Source of the DNA: Phallusia mammillata
Lineage: Eukaryota; Chordata; Ascidiacea; Phlebobranchia; Ascidiidae
Assembly (NCBI GenBank): GCA_003260075.1
Contig: QLIY01000285.1
Location: forward strand, 62,001-126,000
Direction of reading: 5' to 3'
DNA: 64,000 nucleotides
A program made the position numbers and the translations under genes. Shown piece by piece: positions 24,548 through 38,734 of the stretch. Numbering within the stretch: position 1 is the stretch's first letter; each line of letters starts with the position of its first letter. The notes under the pieces were generated by a model. The model was not told the origin of the DNA. It worked only from the letters and a program-made list of their open reading frames with translations, and made no database searches.

Positions 24548-27180
24548 AGCCTCTTTTGTCAAAACGCATCACCTCCTAAAAATTTCTAATGGTAATGTTA
24601 AACAAAAAAAAACACAATATATATATATATAATACATGATCAAAAACACCTGCGGCAAAAAAACTCACTTTTGCAAAGAAAGATATGACATTTCGACTAA
24701 ACCGTTTTAAAAATCTTTCAAATGTCAAGAAATATTACCAAAACATCTCACTATTCAAAGTTTGTTACAGTGTCCCACCCACTGTTAACAACAAACGATA
24801 CCTATCTGGGCTCAAATAATATTCACAAGAGATCTCCACTCAATGGGAGCTTAGCAACACAAAATTGAGACGAGCACAACTTGCCATCCATGGATGAGAC
24901 GACTCAACGAGCATCTGAACTGACCACTTGAATAATTTTACCACACAAAGGTGTCAATTTTGAGACATACCGACGTTTATAGTAGCCTTATTGATATCAA
25001 AGAGGTCACTCGGAATTAATTGTGGCGTAAAATAGGTCGAATTCCCACGACAGAATTCCACTTGTTATGCGCCCAATTATGTTGCTCATATAAATGTCAG
25101 TTTATGTGCAAACCACGTATCTTATGCGTAGGATATTCCCACGCCACGTAACAAGCTATTGGCACTCCACGCACGCACGATCTGTAACCAATTACTCATC
25201 CAATAGTCAAATATGCACACAAGAAAATAAACAGATTACTTCGTATGCTGAACGATTACAGGATGGAGCCTTGATAAAATGCTTTGGCCTCCTGGGTTAT
25301 GAACTTGACGGTGCAAAGTGGTAACTACAAACAACTCGCATTTCGAAGTTGAGACAAAAATAACCTTCATGACGTTAACAGTTAAAGTTCGTTAACGTTA
25401 TTACATTACCTAAAGGCTTCCGCATACGTAGGTGAAGAGCTATAGGCTTTTTAAAGACTTGGCATTAAAACACTAAAAGCGCTTTGAGAATAGGAAGAGT
25501 TTGCCCAAACACAAAGGCTTGAATGAAAATCTTTGTTTTGAACTTTCGTTAAATGTTTTGGTTTGGAGAAAAGATTGGATAATTATGCTACGTTGGTAAA
25601 ATATAAGTTTAAATTTGCCTAAAACCACAATTAGGCCTCAATTAAACATGACTCTATGTGGGAGAAGCCAATAGGAATATTGGTCCTGAGGACAAAAGAT
25701 AATTTGTTCAAAAACAAAACCGAAAACATGCAAAACTTGTATACAGGACTGACATAACTTTTGAAAACTTCAAGAGATTTTTATTCTTATATGAGCCTTC
25801 CAGGTCATATCAAATTTACACAATTTAAGCAGTAAGTAATAGCTGTGGCCAAATTTATTAAATATAAACCAATGCAGTAGTTTTAAAAGTATTTCTTGCA
25901 GAATTGCAGCAGTATGGTAGCAAATGGGCCGTGGTGTAATCAAACTGTCATGTAGAAATGCATTAACGAGTCAAGGCAACCAGCAGGACAACGATCAAAT
26001 GATTTGATCTCTGAGAAATGTTTATAATTCGGTCAAAACCGTGACGTTTGGCATCAGCGATGAACGAGAGATAAAGTGTCAGATACGTTGGTTCTTTTTT
26101 CTAGTTTTGCCCTTTTTTGGAAAAAGTTTATGTTTCTTCGACAGCTTACACACTTTTTCCGAGACTAGAGGAAATGTCTCGTTAACGGTAAATGTGCCAA
26201 AATTTTCATCAAGAAAAACAGCATTCCAAACCCGAATAATAAACGTTGACAACATTAGCATGCTTGAGATTTGCTTAAAAACTAAAAAAGTTTTGGAATT
26301 GCGGCCACAATGTTCAATGTAAGTGCAAACTTCTAGTTAATTTGTGCTAGTTTTTACACTATCCGGTATTTCAGAGCAAAACGATACAAGTCAGTATCTG
26401 AGTGTAAAACATCACGACGTTTCGACAGTTTCTATAATGTTATTGTCAGGTAAAATCTGGTAGTTTAGTTTAACTTTCAAAAAAACGAGATTACAAGCAA
26501 TTTTTAATCAGAATAAATCGGGCATAGGAATTCAGAATCTTTATCATACATCACATAATACTGTGAAACATCATCAATAAATAACGCTTCGAGTCAGCGC
26601 AAAGTCGTTACGTTTTTAGTGGCGGGAAACGAGCGTAGCCACAAACATCTTGGATAACATCAGCAAGAGGCGAGAAAAGTAACTTAACTAGAAAACAATC
26701 GCATTCAGATCATGATACGGGGCTGTAGGTCGTTCCGCCTGTCCTTCTCCCGCCTTGAAGTCGACACGATAACATATCAAGACTGACCTGGAATTCCAAC
26801 AAAACTTCAACGCTATCCCAGGAACGTCTATCGAGGGATTGATCACAGTTAGATCTACTGTACAATGCAGCAACGTTTGTTTAAAAATGTTATCTTGCAT
26901 ATACTATACACATACTATGGTAGACGTTTTCCAAGCTTCTTTTTAAGCCTGTATCTTTAGTGACTAGAAACCTTAAATCTTAAATTCTATAAAAACAACT
27001 GATAAAGAGCACAAAACTAAAGAAAAAACACACACACACAAAACACCACAAACTTTTCAAGCTTAAGCCCTAATCCAAGAATGTAATAAGATAAACGGGT
27101 TTCCTTCTGCAGAATTCAAAGTGTACTGTCCTCAAATTGATTACATTTACCAGCACAACAGCAGGACAATAGAAAAATGA

Positions 27181-27262
<82 letters not shown>

Positions 27263-30200
27263 AAAAACGACTTAAACTGGCATTTGCGGAATCCCGGTTT
27301 GTTTAACCATGCCACATTTAGATGCAAGGAAACTTCGAGAACAAGATCTTTAACAACAAACCACCAAAAAGCCGGGTTCTATTGTGCTTGTCAGTTTTCC
27401 CACACTCGTGACGTGCTTATAGGACTCGCAGTTTGAAATTCCAGGACCTCACTTCGGCATTGCAGGTCATATCAGAACACACATGAAACAAGGGCACGCT
27501 CCTAAGGTTAAGAAACGCTTGAGCGAATGCATTGTAATGCAAGCTGTTGATGCAGATGCCTTGGCACGGAGCCAGGAAGATTTAGTTACATCGGATGCTT
27601 GGCTAAATGGAAAACGGACAAGCTGACTGGCGCTAGTTTGTCAGGCGAAGAATGACTCGCTTTTGGGGCGTTAGGCGCGCGAGCTATTAGATTACAGGCG
27701 TAAATATTTAGAGTCGGCTGGGCATCTATTGTAAGCTAACTGACAAATTCAGACCCTGTTGTTGATGATGTATCTGCTTGGCTCGTGTGCCAAACAACGC
27801 CCTGAACGTACTACATTTTAACAGTGGTTTAAATACGGGACCAATAACCGTTAGAAATCCTATTCCTATGGTTTGATGACGCACCATATTTTTGAACGGT
27901 GGCTTATTGTTGATACTTATGCAGTTTACACACCTTTAAGCAGGACAATACTCACCTTATAATGTGATTTTATGTAACGTTTTCCCGAAAACGTAGTGCC
28001 TGTATGCAAATTATGTGGGGAAGTGTCATTAACTTTATACACAGCACCTGTTGCTACTTTACGACGAATTAAACGGATTAAAATTATTACAGTATCACGC
28101 TTTTGGAAAAACACATAATAATCTTAAAAGGTTACATTACAGTGGCGCGACTTGTTATGCCAGGAAAAGCTCACAAATTTTCCCGAAAAACTGGAAGCAT
28201 TCCGGTTCATATTTGGCTGCATAACACAGTAAGTTAAGTTGTACCAGGTGGCAGACTTGCTCGTAGAAGTTCAGCTGTGTGAGTCACCGGCATAATCAAT
28301 CACAACAAACAAATGAACTGTCACCGTTAAGCGTCTTATACCTACCGTAATTGATTGCAATTTGTCAAATCTACAGGCGCGAAAATATTTGTCTTCGAGA
28401 CGTTTTGCTTCAGAAACTAAACCTAAGCACAAGTCTCACTTACGGTGACTCATAGTAAAGTCGGATTATTCGTATTGTTAACTGATGGCGCTTTTTCGCT
28501 GACTCATGTCTTTTTGCGCCAATATAGGAGTAAATTTTAGCCCGTTTTTGACGTTTGGTAAACTTGGGGGCATTGGTTGAGTGTTAGTCATAACGTTTTC
28601 AGGTCTACACATTCGCCACGTGTCGTTAAGATCTAATCAAGCATGATACTGTGGCCTTGACTGTGCGTTTGTGACTAAATAAAGGCTTAAATCATTCACT
28701 AAGATTAATGATTAAAGATGACTTAGTTCTAAACACCGAAAAGCACAAACTACGCTCGCAAACCGTCAACAAATCACACAAAAGTTAGACGGTTGTTGTT
28801 TTCCACGAGCAATGTTATCACAACACAAAATTCTTGTCGGGAAAATCTACAGAAAAACGACAAGAATAGGTATACAAACTGTTGCTGCGAATAACCTAGA
28901 AAGAACCAACGGTTTGCAAATTGGATGCCGAAACGTCGTTTACCTCAAAAGCTGATGAACAAATATCAGGCTCCAAGAACCCATTACGTAATCTAAACTA
29001 ATAACTGCCAAATAAACGTTGATCAAAGACCCCTACATTTCCTGTCAGTGACAAGGGTTTAAAGACATCTACAGCTGCTTGAGACTAAATTAAGTGAATA
29101 ACGTCAGTATCAAAAACACCTGGAAATCCTGAGTAAGGGCGTAGTGAGTTAAAACGCCTCTTTATCCAAACAGCAAACCAAACGTTGCCTTGGTCACATC
29201 TGTCAGGCCGCGGACGCCCCAAACAAAGGTTAGACTGGCAGCTATATATCCTGTACACTTGTGCAAATAAACGCACCACATTCCTGATGCCTCTGAAACA
29301 ACGCGGCAGACGTAAGGCGTCAAAACTTTTCCCCAATGAATGACAACTCTTTTCTCTCTTTTTTTCACAGGTTAGCACAACCAACGGACGTCTGGGGTTG
29401 GACAAAGGCGTTTCTGTGACTTGAGCGACCCACATTATACGGAAGTATTAGGAAGTTTTACAATATCACATCACACTGGGACCCTAGCAGGGAGCGCTTT
29501 GTATACTAATGAATACCCGTAGTTCTATGTTGCCCCTCTTCTGTCCGGCGCTGTGTTTTGATAAAGTGACACGCGCGTGCCCAAAGGAAACATGCTTTCT
29601 TTGATAAGGTGCTTAACCTCGCAAGCAATTCGTTGGACCAGCTGCTGAGCACGAAGCAAACCACACAATCTATTCAATCATTTCGTGTGGGGCATCAACA
29701 CTTGACAAACAAGACCAACGGGGTGTTTAGACGCATCAAGACTTTAACCGGTGATAACTGATTATGTTTTGTCTTAGAAAATAGTATTAGTTAACGGTAT
29801 TTAAATGAGAAAAGCGGTGTTATTTACAAAAGTGCAATGGTAATGGACGAAGCAATGTTAAAAGCATCCAGACCTAGCTGGTATCAAACAACAGTGCAAA
29901 AAAGGGCACCATGTATTAATAAAACGCCTGGTCACGGGTTCTGGATCTCTTTAACACTACACAAGATCTTAAAAATCAAAGCAACAAGTTTTGAGTTATT
30001 GTTGACAAGTTAATATACTAAAAATCGTTAACGAAGTACTTGGTGTCGTTTTAAACAGAATATTTTCAACAGCAACACTTACATCCACGTGGTGTGAAAA
30101 CATCGACCCATTATTGTTAACTTAGCTTTAACGAAATCTGCAGCACAAACTTTACCCAAAACACACAAGTGACCAATTCAGGCACTTTCCTTCGCAGACA

Positions 30201-33033
30201 AACAGCTGCGCATGCGTTTCAATTGCTCTTAAACAGCCCGGAACAGGGACTGTGTGTGAACTCAGACTCATCTCGATGGGGCTCTTCACTTTGCGCACGA
30301 CGCTCTATGTTGTCATAATCCCTCGGTCACGTGAAGTGCGTAAAGCAGTCAGGCGTGACCAGGCAAAGACACGTTTTCGCTGCTCGTTGCAACGTTTAAG
30401 GCCGCCTGCAAATTTTTACACTTGCTTTTAAGTTAGAGGTAGCGCTTTCGTTTTAGTACGACAATGCTTCCCACCGAGCTATTGATTAGAATAATGTCAC
30501 CACAGCCAGAAACTTATGCAAAAAACAAACATTTTCTCACACATAATTCAAAACCTTCATCCAGGTATACAGATTCAGTACTATACTACATTATTTTGTT
30601 ACAACAGAAACCGCTTTAATTAACAATAATTTCAAGTACAATAGGGCTCACTGACAAACAAGCTTAACGCACACATTCATACACCATGCATACACAGTAC
30701 CAACCCCTAGCAGTAATGTGGTTTTCGTAGCTCCCCTAACAGTAATATGCCTGCGGTTTGTGTAGCTTCCACCTCACCTTTTCACTTCACAAATCAAATT
30801 ACCGGAATTACTGTAACAAGCCGCAGGTGTGGCAGGCCCCAATTGACTTTACGTATCAAAGAGCGTAACAAAATAGACAATAGCTCAAGCGGATGGATTT
30901 AACAGCAGTCAAGGTAGGGGTTAAATTTAACGTCATTGTTACAATAGTTTAGGCGTGAAAATGTCAATGTGGTTTAAGGCTGAAATCCTGCTGTGTTGTT
31001 GAAGCGAGACTGTGTCAGTTCGGATTAATAACTGCTGTCAGTGTTTTGTGTTTGTTCACCTGTTGAAATTTGCGTTCACTGAATGTCAAGTGATAATTCG
31101 ATTGACTTAATACCAACACCCTTGCTGATCAATATATTACATATGTAGTATACATGACATATTGAATTAAATGTTCTCATTACTTTGAATGTTAAACAGA
31201 AAATCATTTTGATCATAAATTCCAACGCCCAAATTTATTAAAAAAAGTAAGTTATTCCAATAAAGCAAGCATGTTTAGCTGGGATTAAAAAAAAACGAAC
31301 TACCTATCAGTTCATGTAGCACAAAACATTTAAAATCTTCCTTACCTGGCATTTAAAAAGTTATTGCAAAATGCTAACCTAGCCTAAAACCTTGAGTTAA
31401 CTGTAAATGCAACATAACAACAAATACAAAATGCCAAACCGCACACCTGCCAAAACCTACGTCAAAAGCTTTCCATGTGCTTTTGCCAGTTGACATATTT
31501 AAGCTTGGTGGCTTTAGGCTGTTATTAACCTGGATTTGCACTTGTTTCTGCATCTTAACCTAAGAACCTGTCCAGTCAGCTCCAACTCGCTAAAATTGTG
31601 AACGCTCAAACAACACAACAGGCGCGCTTGGTCGCCGAGCACGCTTTCGGGGCAAAAAAGTTCACGGTTTTGGCGAAACACGCTGCTCTGCTGATTGCTC
31701 CAGCACATATCTTCAATGTAACAGTTCTTTGTGATTATGCGCGACCTGTGACGTAATATTGGTAATTGTGGAGAGTTTATTTATGCCTGAGTGGGCGGGA
31801 AGAAATTAAATTCGTTGTAGCTAATAGCTGACAGCAACTTTGTTTACAAAATATGAAAATTATTAACAAATAGGCTACCGTGTTACAATAACAAAACAAC
31901 TCCTAACTACAATGTAACTAAATCCAAATGTAGCAAACAATTTGATAGTAAACAACATGTAATCGGGACAAAATTGTAACAAACTCATTTGTGTACAGAG
32001 ATTCACAATCAAAGATTTTAATTGCTCTTTTACTGGATCTAGCGTAGACGTTAAAAGCCTGATTGCATGGACTTAAAGTTTCGCGGGCAGAAAACTCTGT
32101 TAGATCTTAACCATAAGACAATTTAAACTAGGTCAGTTATAAAGCAGGCGCTATGCTAATCTATTATCCTAACATAAACTTGAAGCCATGTTTAATCATT
32201 GTAGGCAATTCGATTTTTTCAAGATCAAACAGCGAGTACTAGAAAATGTAAACCATGTCATTTTGCTAAACTTATCAAAAATTATTTTTTATGAACCTTT
32301 TGATCAAAAAATCATAGCCAGGATTTCTGTATAAAACAGTGTACCTAAGTTTTATGAACCTATTTTATTTTATCCAATTGAAAGTAAAGGAGAAACGTAT
32401 AGCCCCCCCCCCCCTCTGTTAGATCTTAATCATAAGACAATTTAAACTAGGTCAGTTATAGAGCAGGCGCTATGCTAATCTATTATCCTAACATAAAATT
32501 GAAGCCATGTTTATTCATTGTAGGCTATATATACCCCCCCCCCGATTTTGACCAAAGTGTGGCTGTATTTAAGTTCTAAAACCACGTTGAATTGATCAGG
32601 GTGACACGTGCTTTAAGAATGCAGGCTCTTATCAATCAATCAACACCACTGCATAGGAGGTGGCATAGATGAGTTTTGTGTCGTTATTGAAAGGAGATTT
32701 CACTAATAGCAGTTTGTACTGGGACAACATGCTAACAACACACGACTTTAAATTGACACTAATGTTGAAGTCAAGTGGCCAAACGCACGCTTACCCTCAC
32801 GCAGTAAGTAGGGGGTAGAAACTTTCTGGTGCGGAATGTTTGAAGGCTGAGTGGAGACTAAAGCGCGTCTTTATGACCTCACACAGAGCATTGTGATGCT
32901 CACCTGGGCGCGACACGCCAATTTGGAAATACCTTGCAGGTAGATTTATCGCTTCGGATGACGTCATCGCGTTATTTCTATGACAGCTAGAAACGGAAAT
33001 CAAATTTGGAATTTAGTAATAAATCACAAGAAA
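20488..33033. other. Gene-poor stretch, second part
   Basis: Only short, unconnected frames are present. Contents are the hammerhead-like motif at 26416, long fillers at 24497-24546 and 27182-27260, a (TA)n tract at 24617-24631, a half hammerhead GAAACGTC near 28930, and allelic duplicates after 32095. A perfect donor-like CAG|GTAAGG on the minus strand near 31345 has no open frame behind it. Confidence 0.5.
26416..26449 (-). ncRNA. Degenerate hammerhead-like motif
   Basis: Minus strand CTGACAA, then a 20-base region ending ACTGTC, then GAAACGTC. One invariant base of the first core strand is changed, so activity is unlikely. Confidence 0.3.
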
Positions 33034-33113
33034 TGATGGGATGAGCGTTTGTCGAAATGTTTGAATAATAAAGCATGTCGCTTTTTACGTCTATTGGGGC
33101 CGTTATTTTCGTC
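33034..33113 (+). repeat. Degenerate copy of the hammerhead repeat
   Basis: A decayed core (TCGAAATGTTTGAATAATAA) is followed by the family tail CATGTCGCTTTTTACGTCTA and GCCGTTATTTTCG. It matches the tail at 10820-10870 closely. Confidence 0.55.
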
Positions 33114-34011
33114 ATTAAATCACAAGAAATGCTTTCATTCGGTGGCATTTTTCCACAAAAAAGATGATGATTTTAATCTTATAGTTATGAACTGGTTAGC
33201 AATAATGCAATAATTTAGGACCCCCCCCCCCTATTTTCGTCATTAAATCACAAGAAATGCTTTCATTCGGTGGCATTTTGCCATAAAAGATGATGATTTT
33301 AATCTTATACTTATGAACTGGTTAGCAATAATGCAATAATTTAGGAAAAGACTAATTAGCAGCTCGAAACAAATCGCATACCTTACGAACTGAGCATTAT
33401 GTTGTCACAATAGGACGCGAGACGCACGCGACACAAACAAATCCAGTTGGGTTCCGTCCGGGCCCCCCAGTGGGGTCGATTCACCCCTATCACAACCCCC
33501 AGTGACAATAAAAGTGCAACGTTGTGGTTCAGAGGGGACAAAAGCGGATGAGACCGCTGTTAAGTTTCCGATTTCGAGTGACGCGACAGGCTTTCTTACG
33601 TCACTATGGGGTTGAAAACGCACGACTACTCACGAACGAGGCGGCACCTGAGAATGGGAAAGATAATTTGAAAGTTGAGAAATGAACGGCATTTCTCCAT
33701 TGAAATCATGTAACAAAGTCACGAAGGGGAAATATTGGAAGAAAAATTAGTTGACGAAAACATTTTATTTAATTTTAAAAACCCTTCTACGCCTTGTATC
33801 CAAGTATTTACGTCACAATTGCAATTACTTTAACTTAAAACGTTTGTAATGCAATGTTTGTAAACAAAAGTCACCAATATTAGCTGGCGAAACACATTTT
33901 GTCCAGTTTTGCAACGTGTATAAGCCCAATCTCCGAATTTTTAAGACACAATTCCAATGACTCTATTTTAGCATTCACTGTTTCTTAAGAAAACGGAACA
34001 GACCAATTTTG

Positions 34012-34150
34012 TTTAACAAATTTGTCGTTCAACTGGTGTAATGCTAAACAAAATAGTAGTTGTTTTTATCAAGCAAGTTCTTGATAAAAACAACTAGTAT
34101 TTTGTTTAGCTGCTTTTAGCATTGCACCAGTTGAACGACAAATTTGTTAA
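34012..34150. repeat. Long imperfect palindrome
   Basis: The left arm (34012-34074) and right arm (to 34150) are near-perfect reverse complements around a six-base centre (CAAGTT), except for about ten extra bases in the right arm. Arm ends TTTAACAAATTTGTCGTTCA resemble a segment at 10337-10360 next to a hammerhead motif, suggesting the same element family. Confidence 0.6.
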
Positions 34151-35290
34151 ATATGCAACCTGGTGGACGAAACGCCTGTTCAGTATTTTCTAAGACCAGT
34201 TTTTGCCAAGTAAAACAATTTCAAGTGTTCCGCCCTTCGTTGCAGATAAAAATAAAAATCGAAGTTCACGTACAATACAGTACTTGGCCTTCGAGGTTAC
34301 TTTACATTGACGGAAACGGCAAAGACCGTTATTTGAGTCAATGACAGACGCCGTATGCTCTTGACAGAGCGGAAGAGCTACTTTAACTGACAACAACCTA
34401 CAGCGGGTTGTGTGCGCTGTTCAGGACGGACATCTTCATGCTACGACGTCAATTATATCTTGAATGTAGTGATTTGTACAAATGGGAAACAACAACGCTT
34501 GACTGGTTCACATACACGCGAAAGACGGGCTCAGCAAATACCTTGTGGTTTTAAATCAGGCTGTTCTTTATTGCCTTTCAACTCGGGTCTTTCGTATTCA
34601 TTCTTGAACCACATGTAGGTCTATGTTTTTAATTGATATTAGCTAGATTTAGGCCCGAATTTACAGTCTGCTATATTTGGCGGACTAATATAAATGAAAA
34701 CCCCAACTCATGTAGTTTAAAAGCAGCTAAAAATAAGCTATGTATTTGTCTATTTTATTTACATATGTTACATTATATGACAAGGGAACACACACACACA
34801 AAGTACACAAACCTATTGAACTAATTCACATTCAAATTATTCCAATCTGCGTTTTCATTACTTCTTATGACAACAAACCGTAAAATTCACACCCAAGGCA
34901 CACGGCAAAACCACAACGTGTGTTTCCTAGAGAAATCATTCTGCAACGTTTTGCCACGCTTTGTCAAGCAGGGTAGGCAGCAGCAAGTGATTGTGTTTAT
35001 CTTTTGCTTAGCGCACTATTACTTTGTGTACACGCTTCAATTAGTCGCCAGCCAATTTCACACGCAACCTAAGCCACAACTCCATCCTGCAATGAGTCGT
35101 GAAACTGGGTTATTCCTAGACTGCTCGCATTTTAATTTAGGTTTCGGACAATCTGTGGTGATACAATTCGCAAAATGTTCGTGCTTACAGCGTTAACCAA
35201 GTTATAATTCTTAAATCCTGGGCGATAATCATTTGAAGCATATAGAAAGCACTGTTAGTAACCGAAAACGCATAAACATAGCCAACTACT

Positions 35291-35466
35291 TAAGTTTGTA
35301 GAGCTCTTCTGGCAAATGTAATTTTATTCCGACGTTTCGACGTCCTTTGTTTATCGTGCCCTGTACTAGTCGCATTCAGTGTTATTTACCCTGATGAAAA
35401 CGACCTGTATAGGACGTCGAAACGTCGGAATAAAATTACATTTGCCAGAAGAGCTCTACAAACTTA
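35291..35466 (+). mobile_element. Palindromic hammerhead-bearing element with perfect 55-bp inverted repeat
   Basis: 35291-35345 and 35412-35466 are exact reverse complements by eye (55 of 55), separated by 66 bases. The right arm begins inside stem II and includes GAAACGTC, so the ribozyme core spans the centre and the right arm; the left arm carries the same GAAACGTC half on the other strand. Related copies lie at 6925-6998 and 54905-54995. The layout resembles the inverted arms of Penelope-like elements. The element is followed by a single-N contig join at 35495. Confidence 0.65.
35391..35426 (+). ncRNA. Hammerhead ribozyme inside the palindromic element
   Basis: CTGATGA, a bulged stem II (ACG/CGT and CCT/AGG around GTAT), GAAAC and GTC. 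Stem I can pair CC and TTATT upstream with GG and AATAA downstream, with a two-base bulge. The core is complete. Confidence 0.65.
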
Positions 35467-35496
35467 ATATTATGCCTGGTAGCAATAGCTTATCNA

Positions 35497-38195
35497 TATT
35501 ATGGCTGGCAGCAATAGCTTATATATACAGCCAACTACTTTTACAGCACTTGGTCGCATATCTGAAATACATTTCAGTCACAAACACTGCAAACCAAAGC
35601 CACCCTGTACCCCTTCAGTACATTCTTCTGACCGAACTTTTCAAAATGAGTCAATATCACAAACAATTGTCAAGTACCCAAAACGTGACAACAATTTCAT
35701 CGAGCAACTTAACGCGGGTTGACAAACACTTAGAAACGCTACATAACGAAACAGTTGGCATTCCAAAACATAGTGGCAGCCACGTGGTGGGTCGCATTTG
35801 CGCTAAACATTTCAGGAATGCCGAGTGGAGGTCGCATGGAGCCAGTACCACGCGAAGTTTCACCGCAAACCGAGTTACAGTATGTGTCCCGTGCTAGAAG
35901 TGGCGGTATATTGTGGTTGTTCATCACGATAGAACTGCGCTGCAGAGCTAAACAGGAGTATTTGTAACCTTCAGTCAAACGTGGGTAAACGTGTTCAGAA
36001 GGATTAGCCTTGCGGAAACAAGAGAGTTGGTCTCGGTGACTAATTGCTTTGAGATGTTACAAGGGACATAGTTTGTTACTGTTTGGAATCTTCCTACTAA
36101 TTGGCCATTACTGGGTGATGTTTTTTCTCTGATAACACTTGTTATCTGATGGTTGCAACAAAGGATTCGTCCTGTTGGAAAGAGGATTTATCCGAATCCA
36201 CTTTTGCAGTACGTTACAAACGTATTCGATTTCAAACGCCTTCGTTGAAATTTGTACCAAATTCATCGCGATGTAAAGTGATCGTCGCAATTTTTGAAGG
36301 CGTTCTATTAGTTTATTTATGTTTGTTGAGGCACCAGGCATACAACAATCACCGATATTAACGTAAATACGTACAAAACGCAATACGTATCAAAAATGAA
36401 CTAGAACTTGCCAAAAATCATGCGTTTAAAGATATCATAAGATTTAGAAGATGTCTAGATTTCGCCCAAACCCCCCCCCCACTGTTTGGAATCTTCCTAC
36501 TAATTGGCCATTACTGGGTGATGTTTTTCGCTGATAACACTTGTTATCTGATGGTTGTAACAAAGGACTCGTCCTGTTGGAAAGAGGATTTATCCGAATC
36601 CACTTTTGCAGTACGTTACAAACGTATTTAATTCCAAACGCTTTCGTTGAAATTTGTACCAAATTCAACGCGATGTAAAGTGATCGTCGCAATTTTTGAA
36701 GTCGTTTTTATAGTTTATTTATGTTTGTTGAGGCAGCAGGCACACAACAATCACCGATATTAACGTAAATATGCCCCCCCCCCCCCTTGTGAGATTGTTT
36801 TTGTTATTCCGTTATATGTGCAGGCCCTTATAGGCCTACATATGCCCCCCCCCCCCTTGTGAGATTGTTTTTGTTATTCCGTTATATGTGCAGGCCCTTA
36901 TACATATTACTGGCAGTTTGGTGAACCAGCGATTAATTCGACAGTTGAGCAGCACGATTTGGGCGTTACCGCAATATTTGTGTTCCGCATTCTTAACAAG
37001 ATTAACAAGTGTGAAGATATCGTCAGAATGCGAGGATTGCGCAATTGCAGCTGACTTAGCAAGGAATCTTAACGATCCAAATATTTCCACAAGTTTCGCA
37101 CTTTTTTTGTTTCGAACCTAGAATGCAATTCTATGAAACCTTACAAAGAATGTATCATTGATATTGCTTGTTTTTTTGCAACAATCTCAAAACAAAGACA
37201 GCAATTCAGGTAGTTGAAATAAAAATGAACCCTGGTGAAATATCATAAACCTCTTGTCAAAAGCGACTCCTTAAATGTTTTGGAAATACATTTAGGCATT
37301 GAAGCTATGTTAGTCAAACTAATTTTATACCTGGTTCGAAAACAATGCAGCCACACTGACTACAAACTTTGCTAAAATTGCCTTAAACTTCCTTAACTAA
37401 TAAGGGGCAGTTATGTCAGAGTAAGAGATCATTGTGATTGATTTTAAGGTTCCATGGACAAATATTTAACAAGTACGATTTTGTTTGAATGTTTGATGGA
37501 TTGTAATTGCTAATTGTTAACTCCCTAAAAGACATTCGCAACCATTTCCAAAATAGCTTACTTGTCAGAAAAACATTTTTGTTTTCGTTTACAACTGAAA
37601 CACTTGTATTATACTTGCGGCAAAAGGAATTCCTCACAATCCGCAAAAGGGTAACTGATAACAAACCAAGAAATCCTCAAAACCAAAGCAGACAAGTGCA
37701 TATCAGATAATGGCATGAAGACGATACATAACAACCAATTAGCCTGGAATAGAGGTGTGGTTATTTACAACCAACATTCCTTTAAACCCGAGGTTAGCGA
37801 AGGAATTCATGCGGCTATTTAAATAATTTTAAGTCAGCTGCAGACAATGCACACTGTACTTGGACCTACATAAGTTTTAAATACAGATATTCAAAATTAT
37901 ATGAAACATGGATTACACTAATTTTAGAATTATGAACGGCAACTGAGTTACATTGTTTTGAAGCAAAACGCCTAACGTAAATCTTTGACAGAGTTTTAAA
38001 ATATAGTAACAAGAAATTTAATTTAATTTTGTTTTAAAATGCACTGTATATTTCCTATTTAAAAACCACTAATCTTAGTTATTATATAATGCGTTAAGTT
38101 GAAAAAGTTGAAAAAAACAAACACAATTTTAAATGATTATTATATGGCTTAGCATCTACGAAGCTTGGGAAGGAATAAAACGTATTAAATTGTTA
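35497..38195. other. Gene-poor stretch, third part
   Basis: After the single-N join at 35495, which repeats GCTGGCAGCAATAGC-type sequence on both sides, the stretch has short frames only. Its main content is the nested allelic duplicates of 36078-36900. Confidence 0.45.
36078..36900. repeat. Nested allelic duplicates around fillers at 36471, 36774 and 36845
   Basis: 36078-36360 recurs at 36481-36773. A second, shorter unit (TTGTGAGATTGTTTTTG and about 40 further bases) then occurs at 36787-36830 and again at 36857-36900, each after a poly-C block. Confidence 0.65.
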
Positions 38196-38232
38196 AGGGC
38201 GAAATTCGTCGATAAAGGTTGGGAACCACTGC
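38196..38232. mobile_element. Solo hAT-like terminus
   Basis: GGTTGGGAACCACTG ends a stretch that in reverse reads CAGTGGTTCCCAACC, a common hAT terminus. The opposite end was not found, so this is a fragment or a chance match. Confidence 0.35.
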
Positions 38233-38734
38233 GTTAAACAAAGGGTAGATTTTAACCATGGCCTTTGGACTGAGGAGTTTGCCCGCCCCAACCCTAAACC
38301 CTTGAGTGCGGTAAGGTTAAACCGGTTATAGTTGCAACATGCAATCTTATGCGCACGGAACGCTCCGGTTTAGCGTCTCAAACCCTTATATGGCTCGTGC
38401 AATGCATTCTGCTGCTTCGCTGCCCGAGCCTGGTGATGTTATCGAGTTTCATGCCAAGGTTTGCAATCATAACTTAAGATCGAATCGCCTTATATAGCAT
38501 CAAGTACATGACTGACGGACTTCTTAATTGCTTCCCGGAAAAGCATTCAAGGTCACAAAGGTCAAACGTCAAAAAAATCTTATCTTCTGGCGGCGGAAAT
38601 GAGTTTGTGAGATGAAAAGTTTTTTTTCAAATAACATGTTGTTGTAAAAAAAACAGCATTGTTTACAGAAAGTTATCTGACCTGTTTCCTCCTAAGTTTG
38701 AAATGTCATTAACTGTAGCATTGTCCATCTACAT

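Noticed and set aside
29085-29435. 116-codon minus-strand frame
   Set aside because: No protein-like features, no splice context and no recognised family.
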